Assembly: GCF_947172395.1 (NCBI RefSeq)
Contig: NC_069105.1
Coordinates: forward strand, 6,121,362-6,185,361
DNA from: Bicyclus anynana
Taxonomy: Eukaryota > Arthropoda > Insecta > Lepidoptera > Nymphalidae
Direction of reading: 5' to 3'
Length of the DNA stretch: 64,000 nucleotides
A program made the position numbers and the translations under genes. Below are positions 56,540 through 64,000 of this stretch, piece by piece; the first letter of the stretch is position 1; each line of letters starts with the position of its first letter. The notes under the pieces were generated by a model, which worked only from the letters and a program-made list of their open reading frames with translations, was not told where the DNA came from and ran no database searches.

Positions 56540-57639
56540 ATGTATATAATCGTTATCATCTTATTTCAAGGCCCACTAAAGAGTTTCTTTTTTTTATTTG
56601 TTAAGAAAGAACATTTACACGATAAGGTATCTTAGAACTCAGAACTTAGACCCACAAGACTGTTTTAATGCGGTTTAGCGGGTGGTCATGGTTGAAGCTG
56701 TAACAATCACTATCAGACTTTAATGTTATCCGAGGTATGGGTTTGTTTCACTACACAACTTCTAAACTCCGGGCTTAATAATATAGTAACATTTCAATTA
56801 ATGAAATTTATAAAATACGGCTGGAACTTATGATGATGATTCACGCAGTGTTGCATGAACAAGGTCATGACTAAGGGCAACGTATGGGTTCAAAAGTAAT
56901 TGGGCATATTCCGTGAATAATCAAGTGAGCTTTACCTATGTTTCATATTTTATTATTATTCACATTATATATTGATATTTGATGTTTGAAAATCTGTGTA
57001 TCTTTGCTTTATTATATCAATGTCACCACATATAAGCCATAAACATTAGAATACGCGCATAAAAGGCCAAGTTCCATCCAAATTTCGTATCGTAATTCTC
57101 GAGCATCTTTATGCGGAAGAAACAATGGGCATTTGGGACACCAGCGTTGTGTACCAAGGATTTATGGGCCGCCATAAAGAAAAGAACCAACGCATTGGCA
57201 AACTTGGCAAACATTCGCGCAAACATCGCCAAGAAACTTTGTCATGTTAGCAATTAACTTGTCAAAAGTTAACCATAAACATATCTCGGTCAAACAAAAA
57301 AGGGCAAACTAGTAAGAGGTTAACTGATAAGTAAGGTCACAGTTTAACAAGCTTACAGTTACTGAATACAGGCATACACTATACTATACGCCGTCACTTT
57401 GTTGAAAAGTTTGGTTTTGAGAGAAAAGAAGAAATAAAGTAATATTGTTAATTTCATTTTCTATTACAATACAAAAATAGAATCTAAAGTAGTAGTTCAT
57501 ATAATAAGCAGATACCATACATTATGGCAAGTGTAACCACTAACCATCGACTTTAACAGAGCAAGTGACACATCCTACATAGACTGTCTGCCCTTTGCTT
57601 ACCAACCTAGGTAGTAGGTGTAAAACGACATCTCAAATT
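56540..57639. other. Unassigned DNA
   Basis: A 69-codon open frame at 57023-57232 (-) is Met/Phe/Ala-rich without a motif. No gene supported. Confidence 0.4.
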
Positions 57640-57772
57640 CTTAAGTTTTCGAATAATTATTATCACCATTATTTTTATCTTAAGTTTAATATTATTACAT
57701 GACGTTTCGAAAGAGCTTGTAAACTAAGCTTATTTGAAATAAATGAATTTTGACTTTTTGACTTTGACTTAC
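57640..57772 (+). mobile_element. LINE 3' end with (TTTGACT)n tail
   Basis: Shares taagttttcgaataattatt, gaaagagcttgtaaactaag and gaaataaatgaattttgact with 34809-35245. The tail ends tttttgactttgactta. Confidence 0.7.
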
Positions 57773-57779
57773 TGTACAC

Positions 57780-59219
57780 ACTACACACTGTAGGTACATT
57801 GTACAAGCACTTTTTAAACGTCAAGTTTGTGTATTTGTAAAAGTCTGAGAACAGAAATACGTCTTAAAAAAATGGAAGTACATACCTTATCTCCTGTAAT
57901 GGTCTTACATTTCCACGTATCTACTATATTTATCCCGCAAAATTAATTACAATAATTTGCCGAAAACCGCGGAAACAGGTAGATGACCATACAAAACTTC
58001 CCACAATGCATAATAAAGGATAATCAGATCAGAACAACTGATATGAAAACGATACGAGAACAATGGTGTTTCGCGGGGGTGTGGGACAAGGGGGTAATTT
58101 GCAAGCAAAACTGAAATCAGCTTGATTTTTATTTGTACCTTTTGGTAAATGATGATACATACAGCCTTTACAATTATATGTATGTTAACAGTCACTTTTT
58201 CTTCTTTCTTGTCTTGTATAGCACTTTGTTGTAATGGTGCTGTTCTCGCTGACGGCTGTTTATGTCAATTGTCAACTGTCATTGAGGATATAAGTAAAAA
58301 AAATCAGGATTCATTACTTAAAATCTTGATTGATAGTAATTAAATCTTAATTTTATTGTGATTATTTAAAGTGATTGTGAAATAGTTTTAATTAATAATA
58401 TTGTTCTATAAAATGTTTAATATATATCGTAATAAGTAATAGCATTGCTGTTTGAGGGGAGATACAATAATAATTGATAGTACGGCCTAGGCGTCTTCTA
58501 TGTAAGCGATTATATTACGTTTACTTTTGAGTTCAAGGTATTTTTTAAATGTAGGCATTGGGAAACACAGAAACTATACATAGTAAAACGTAGCAAAAAC
58601 TAAATACAACGCCTAGTGTGATTAGGAGGCCAAAGGTTATCAACTGATATGTACTTACATATACACACATTGTATAATATAACCGCGTAAAGAAAAACTT
58701 GAATAAATTTGGTCACTGCCAAGTTGGCGCACAACTGACACTTCAATTCACAGAGTTTTATTTTCTGTACTTCAATGTAGTTTAAAATCGTTGTCAAGCG
58801 TTAATCAATCATTGAATAAAAGAAGGTTTATATCAATAAAATTCATATCACAATAACTAGACAACTATGCCTGAATTTAAAATCAAATAAAACAGAATCT
58901 GAAATGATTCGCAATATTCCCCAGGTGGTACCAACAATAAAATCCCGTAATAAAAAAGTGGGTATAATTTCCCTACACATCTGCTGCGTCACCCAGACAG
59001 TGCGCAAAAAACGCCAGACGAACGAAAATCCCAGCGATTGACGTCAACTACGTGATTTTCCTTCAATTTCTCCGTCGCCGACAGATCAGATCTCGTTAGT
59101 TGGGGGAAATGTGGAATAGTGATCTCTAGCTAGCGCCACAGTGTAGCAATCAGAAATGACACTAATTAACAGTGGGTTTCTAGTTAGTTTAGATAAAAAC
59201 TATAAAGTTGGTTTAGATA
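57780..59219. other. Repeat-poor stretch with possible regulatory motifs
   Basis: 58263-58284 has three TGTCA-type motifs in a row (tgtcaattgtcaactgtcat). 59038-59047 is the palindrome TTGACGTCAA, a CRE-type site, in GC-richer sequence (58980-59110). A 64-codon frame at 58149-58343 (+) starts with a hydrophobic, signal-like segment and then four Cys; it is not supported as a gene by anything else. Confidence 0.3.
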
Positions 59220-59335
59220 AAAGGCACTAAGGTGCTGGAATTGCACCAGAAAGCTCAGCGTTAAATCAACTCGAGTGCGTTCAAGTCAACCGCTAAAATA
59301 ATAAACGGGTTGTAAGGAACCGCTAGAGCCGAGAT
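59220..59335 (+). mobile_element. Very diverged RTE 3' fragment
   Basis: The order aaggtgctggaattgcacca, aaagctcagcg, aaacgggttgtaaggaaccg follows the 50355-50515 RTE copy with many changes. It is assigned by this collinearity only. Confidence 0.4.
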
Positions 59336-59842
59336 TTTTGTGTTTGTAAGTCCACAAGCTGATAATGATAATGGATTCGTTAAATTTCACTCTGAAACTA
59401 CAGAAAACATCAATCTCAAACACAATCTGTTTAACAGTCAGCTAAATAACTAAACTAGGATATTGTAAACATACTTACCTATGTACTTAATTCAATTGTT
59501 GGAAAACGTATGTACGTATACAATTTTAATAGTTACTTTTATAACAGGCACTCTGTTCTGTATGATTGATAAACGGTGTAAGCCTAACATAGGACGAACG
59601 TACTATGTAGGGGTCGGTATGTCACACAAACATTTTTTGGGTCCACGCGAATGACGGCGCACTATTTTTCAATGCCACCTTTTTTGGTATGAACCTTAAT
59701 AAATGTCACTGGATATTGTTAGAACACCTACATATTTACTATATGTTACGTAACTGACTTCACCCGCAGTGACTACTAAATTGGGTCCAGAAAGAAAATG
59801 AAAATATGTGCTATTTGCTTATTGTTTAAAAGGAGGTCCCCT

Positions 59843-60145
59843 CATTATCAACCCATATTCGGCTCACTGCTAAGCTCGAGTCTCCTCTCAGAATGAGAGG
59901 GGTTAGCGCAATAGTCCACCACGCTGGCCCAATTCGCAGACTTCACACACGCAGAGAATTAAGAAAAAATCTCTGGTATGCAGGTTTCCTCACGATGTTT
60001 TCCTTCGGCGTTTGAGACACGTGATATTTAATTTCTTAAAATGCACACTACTGAAAAGTTGGAGGTGCATGTCCTGGACCGGATTTGAACCTACATCCTC
60101 CGGATTCGGAGGCACAGGTCATATCCACTGGGCTATCACGGCTCT
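59843..60145 (-). mobile_element. SINE-2, full-length with 12-bp target duplication
   Basis: AGGAGGTCCCCT flanks it exactly (59831-59842 and 60146-60157). The tail begins cattatcaacccatattcgg; the head holds tggaccggatttgaacctac and ends atcacggctct. A clean duplication suggests a fairly recent insertion. Confidence 0.93.
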
Positions 60146-60179
60146 AGGAGGTCCCCTACTCGAGCCGTAAAGATTATGT

Positions 60180-60214
60180 ATTTCATGTGCATTCAGTTAG
60201 GATGCACATGAAAT
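60180..60214. repeat. 13-bp hairpin just outside SINE-2
   Basis: ATTTCATGTGCAT (60180-60192) pairs exactly with 60202-60214 around a 9-base loop. Confidence 0.8.
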
Positions 60215-60219
60215 ATCCA

Positions 60220-60764
60220 TTTTAGCAACACGAATTTATTTATAGCTAGTTGATATTTCTATTTCAAGTTTTATTTTTTATTCTACTTAACTACTACTGT
60301 AGACAAAACATGCCAAAAAGTAGTAATTTATGTTCACTCTATTCTTACTCGTATTTCAATGACTTTTATGAAAAAAAAAATTGTGTTTTTTACACTTTAT
60401 TCATATTTTTTCTATGACCATAATTTTTCCACTGTTATGATTGGATTGGATGTTGATATTCTACATCTAAACACGCTAGGGTTCCAAACGGAGCGATAAA
60501 GAAATAAAAATCATACAATACTGTTCAAACATAACTATCGGCGTATTGAAATATTCATGAGGCAGTGAATATTGAGTACGTTCTTATTCTAATAAGAACA
60601 TATAGAAATATTTGAGAAATAAATTGACACAAGAATTCTCTGTACGGAGCGCACCTGCTTTACACTTTTGTTGCTGACTCTGTTCTTTACTGTTAGGGTT
60701 AGTGTACAACAGTTGTGTAAATCGCGCGGTTGAATCGCATTTTTATATTTACGACATCAACTCG
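60220..60764. other. Unassigned DNA
   Basis: No repeat family recognised; a short stem (gttcttat/ataagaac) lies at 60580-60600. Confidence 0.35.
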
Positions 60765-61080
60765 CGCTTGACTACAATCTCACCTGATGGCAAGTGTAGA
60801 TGTGGAAAGCGCTTACTAGAAGATGCCTCTTCACTCTTGTTTTCAAGATGCCCAGATTGTAAGAATTAAGACACATACTTTGGTAGAGGGTTCCATACCC
60901 TAGTCAGGCGTATTAAACATTAAGACTAAGCCGAACGCTTCGTACAAGTTCTAGGGACGTTTCCTATAATTCGTAGATTTGTCATTAGACAAAGAGATGA
61001 AAGCCTCCTAGTAAGGTTAGTGGTATGCGTCAAAAGACAATATTGTCGTCTCACAGCAGCGGAGTTGAAATATCACACTC
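60765..61080. mobile_element. Transposon fragment joined to a SINE-1-like start
   Basis: 60765-60795 has the ttgactacaatctcacctga text of SINE-1. The rest (gatgcctcttcactcttgtt, gatgcccagattgtaag, gggttccataccctag) belongs to a repeat also seen in part at 53520-53860. No coding potential. Confidence 0.5.
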
Positions 61081-61089
61081 TTTCGTCGC

Positions 61090-62395
61090 ATTCTTCATGC
61101 TAAAGGACATCAAACCTAAAGGGCAGTAAAATCATGAAAAACAGGTTATATCAACAAGATAAACTGTTTTAATAACACAAGTAATAAAAAATACCTGAAC
61201 ACGTAGTGTCAAACCATAACATACTTACAACATAACATTATATGAAACACCCACTTTTTGGCTATGTCATAGAATGCAAGTTAACTTAGTGTTATAAGTT
61301 AACACAGTTAAACGCCGTCAATACGTCATCATATAAAAATATCATTGCTTATCAGTAGTGGGAGCGTGTACTTTTACTTTTACTCATAACCACGTATCAA
61401 TCTAATTTAGAGAAATAACAGATGAAACACGATCGCAGCGACAACAATTTTTACAATGCGATACTAATATCAATTGAATGCACATTATTACTTAATTACG
61501 CATCTTTTCTAATATAATGCATTGTAATAATATACTGCATTAAAGAATTTCATAGCTTTTAAACTTCAAATTTGATACGAATGTCTATACGCGCCCTTAG
61601 AAAAACGTATTCTTCGTCTATTCCACAAAAACCAATCTCAATTTCTCGGTTGGAACTCATGATCACATTATCTTCAGGAACGAATAGTATCCAATTTAAA
61701 CAGCATGTCTTATTCTTTCCACTTATTTAAATTGACAGACCATATTTAAAAACTCACACTTTCTCGGAAATAGCTTGCTTACTTAAATACTTAAAAACAA
61801 AAAATCTATATCTTTCCTATTTACAGCCAGTTTCTTCATGTAAAGCTAAAATAACAGTAAAAGTATTAAGTAGTAAAGAAGACTTTATTTTTCAGAGAAT
61901 AAGACCGTCACTTTCGATTTATGACGTTACTTTGACTGTTACTGTTACTTGAAGAATCTGGCCTTTAGTAGGCACTAGGGGGAAGGTAAAAACAAAACCT
62001 AACATTCAAACAGAAACCGAACCCGGGTTGTTTGTGTTGTAATGTGCTTTACAAATAATAATAAGGTTGATAATGATAAATGTAGCCAAAATACTGTCAT
62101 TTTGACGTTTAAATAGCAGCTTTACAGCGGTCAACTCCTGTACTATTATTTTTTCATTGTCCCCGGGCCATTTATTACCTATTGTAGTGGAAGGCATTAC
62201 ATTCAGTCACTGTTGCCGGCCATTGTTGTACGATTCGGCCAATAACTTCCTTCACTCGGTTTGTCTGTTTTGCGACAAAAATATAAAATTGGCACTAGTT
62301 GGCTTAGCTGCATTGTCAGTTTGTTGTAACTAACTAGTATTAAAAGATTTTATTTAATAAAATATTAATATTGTTACTGCCATGTATGTCTAGTT
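61090..62395. other. Repeat-poor stretch without recognised gene
   Basis: No exon or repeat family found. 62150-62260 is GC-richer (gtccccgggccatttatta) and could be a regulatory patch, but nothing marks a transcription start. Confidence 0.35.
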
Positions 62396-62830
62396 GTTTT
62401 TTTTTAATCTTTATTTTAAGGAGCTGAGTCCATTTTGGACTATGCCACTCCGTAAGGCCGCCTTTGTAACAATGCTAATCTTATAATTTAATTAATTAGC
62501 TTAAAACTTTTCCCATAAAGCTGTACCAGCGCCCTGGCCTCCTCTGACTTAGTGCAGGAAATCTTAGCAGTACTTCCCGTCGCACTGCCTCGTTTCTGTC
62601 ACACTCCAACAACACGTGGTAGATGTCTTCTAGCCTGTCACAGTCTGGGCAAATTGGTGACGGAACTTTTCCCATCAGGAAACCAAAGGTGTTAGATGGA
62701 ATGTGTGCAGATCGGAGTCGCAGGGTATCAACAACGTCCTTACGACTAAGAGAGCAGTTGTTAATCCAACTACTAATAGGTACTTGTTGGATAATATTAA
62801 CAACTGAACAATATCATGAAGAAGTGACAT
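62396..62830 (-). pseudogene. LINE 3' end, C-terminal Cys-rich region
   Basis: On the minus strand a frame from about 62815 reads WINNCSLSRKDVV, LRLRSAHIPSNTFGF, MGKVPSPICPDC, then DRLEDIYHVLLECDRNEAVR. The pattern C-P-x-C ... E-D-x-x-H-x-L-x-E-C is the C-terminal zinc-knuckle-like segment of Jockey/R1/I-group LINE proteins. It is open to about 62575, then degrades into 3' sequence with an A-rich tail (62396-62410 on plus). The upstream reverse transcriptase is missing. Confidence 0.82.
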
Positions 62831-62849
62831 GCAGGCTGATTTGCTAACT

Positions 62850-63415
62850 TTGACGTATGTAAGTTGACATTATACGAAATTAAGATTCTATGTAATAAAT
62901 GTCATCAGGTGCCTACTGACAATTCTTCGTGGATACCATAATGACACTTCTCAGGTAATTTGATATTTATTTTATTATGTTGTAAATAAAGGCCAAATTA
63001 GTGAATATGACAGTAACTGGCCTATTCACTATTTTGATATTTATTATCAACTTATTCAAATAAACATTAAATCAATTGAGAACTGTCACCTACCTACTGA
63101 ATGATATCCACCAGTAAGCAATGGATTGCATTTCTTACATAGAAGCTCAATTTCGTACATGTCAACTAGCATACGTCGAAAGTAGTGAATTAGCCTGCTG
63201 GATCGTGTTATTAGATCAGGTACGAATACCGACATTACTTGGAGTAATGATGGATCAAATATGGAATTCATTGGACGCACAGACAAGCAATTGACTGGTG
63301 CTTTGGTGTGTAATACATTATGTGTGTGTCTACAGGTAAGGACCTCTTGAGCGATCAAACTTTTAGTCAAATCAAACGTGTTTGTCAACCAATTTGAAAG
63401 TCAAAGATTGCTTAA
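62850..63415. other. Unassigned DNA with a 100-codon open frame
   Basis: The minus strand from 63388 to 63086 is open for 100 codons (first codon TTG), with an RSSRLIHYFRRMLVDMYEIE segment and C-K-K-C. I do not recognise it. It could be more LINE sequence, a host exon or chance. No splice context was established. Confidence 0.35.
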
Positions 63416-63420
63416 GTGAC

Positions 63421-63734
63421 GGCCTCCGTGGCGCAGTGGTATGCGCGGTGGATTTACAAAACGGAGGTCCTGGGTTCGATCCCCGGCTGGGCAGATTGAG
63501 ATTTTCTTAATTTGTCCAGGTCTGGCTGGTGAAAGACTTCGGCCGTGGCTAGTTACCACCCTACCGGCAAAGACGTACCGCCAAGCGATTTAGCGTTCCG
63601 GTACGATGCCGTGTAGAAACCGAAAGGAGTGTGGATTTTCATCCTCCTCCTAACAAGTTAGTCCGCTTCCATCTTAGACTGCATCATCACTTACCATCAG
63701 GTGAGATTGTAGTCAAGGGCTAACTTGTAAAGAA
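63421..63734 (+). mobile_element. SINE-1, full-length plus-strand copy
   Basis: Starts ggcctccgtggcgcagtggt (A-box region), B-box ggttcgatcccc at 63474-63485, body with ggtacgatgccgtgtagaaa, and ends gctaacttgtaaag plus an A-rich tail. TTAAGT lies on both sides (63412 and about 63749) and is a possible target duplication. This copy is the best one for defining the family in its own orientation. Confidence 0.92.
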
Positions 63735-63749
63735 AAAAAAAAAAAAAGT

Positions 63750-64000
63750 TAAGTCGAGCAAGTTTGATCGTTCACGGGGAGCCTTATAATGCTTCTTTAG
63801 TTTAAAGTATACCCATAAACGTGCTTGTTCTGTCAAAAACCAAACATCATGAATAGATTTTTCTAGTTACAAACTTTCATTATTAACCAGTCCGTTACCC
63901 AATGAGTTAATATTAAAGAAACCGCTAGACCTAGAGAATAACAAAAACCAGCAAATATTGAAGGGACCGTAGTACATCAGTATTCTGTCCACGCGCTCGT
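63750..64000. other. Unassigned DNA to window end
   Basis: Nothing recognised. Confidence 0.35.

Noticed and set aside
63421..63494. Possible tRNA gene with good A and B boxes
   Set aside because: It continues into a SINE-1 body and tail, and no complete cloverleaf with acceptor stem can be drawn.
1..64000. Endogenous viral or polydnavirus-derived segment
   Set aside because: No viral gene remnants or LTR pairs were recognised; the Helitron-like and LINE pieces explain the repeated sequence.

Overview
The window is AT-rich eukaryotic DNA with no operons, no dense coding and no confidently identified host exon. Tc-type bacterial or viral architecture is absent. It is best read as intergenic or intronic DNA of a lepidopteran insect, probably a butterfly. 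This rests on the repeat repertoire: three tRNA-headed SINE families, short Helitron-like elements that begin TCTATACTAATATTATAAA and end CTAG, RTE-type LINE 3' ends followed by (GAT)n tails, and the recurring (CCTACCCCTA)n minisatellite. The order-level call is from remembered sequence character, not from a search.

Names used below. SINE-1 reads ggcctccgtggcgcagtgg... and ends in an A-rich tail. SINE-2 reads agccgtgatagcccagtgg... and ends in a (GAT/GAC)n tail. SINE-3 is the type at 19287. Helitron-A, -B and -C are three non-autonomous Helitron-like families that share the 5' terminus but differ in the 3' hairpin.

Layout. 1-5.7 kb: Helitron and SINE fragments and a palindromic MITE. 5.7-7.5 kb: an intact hAT element with an 8-bp target duplication, carrying a nested Helitron-like element with a G-rich minisatellite, followed by a three-unit tandem repeat. 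7.6-9.7 kb: a MITE inside a larger inverted-repeat element. 9.98-10.46 kb: a PIF/Harbinger element with a transposase N-terminal remnant. 11-15 kb: mostly unique DNA with hairpins. 15.3-18.3 kb and 38.6-39.9 kb: two copies, in opposite orientation, of a composite element made of 130-bp tandem units joined to a 325-bp near-perfect palindrome. 18.9-23.1 kb: nested Helitron and SINEs. 26.7-27.3 kb: an element with a 10-bp target duplication and a nested Helitron. 32.9-36.5 kb: RTE reverse transcriptase remnant, a short hAT element, tail-to-tail LINE ends, a complete Helitron-B and a cluster of GTGAC/GTCAC dyads. 37.0-38.1 kb: degenerate satellite interrupted by a LINE 3' end. 40-42 kb: an element nested in SINE-3 units and a 390-bp inverted-repeat element. 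45-46.4 kb: a decayed piggyBac element. 46.8-50.5 kb: SINEs, Helitron and palindromic MITEs. 50.5-59.8 kb: largely unique. 59.8-64 kb: intact SINE-2, a LINE 3' end with a recognisable Cys-rich motif, and intact SINE-1.

The elements are not a working system. All recognised coding remnants (RTE, another LINE, piggyBac, Harbinger) are broken or truncated. The value of the window lies in nested insertions whose target duplications can be read directly, and in several palindromes that look recent. No virus, toxin gene, CRISPR array, rRNA or intact tRNA gene was seen.
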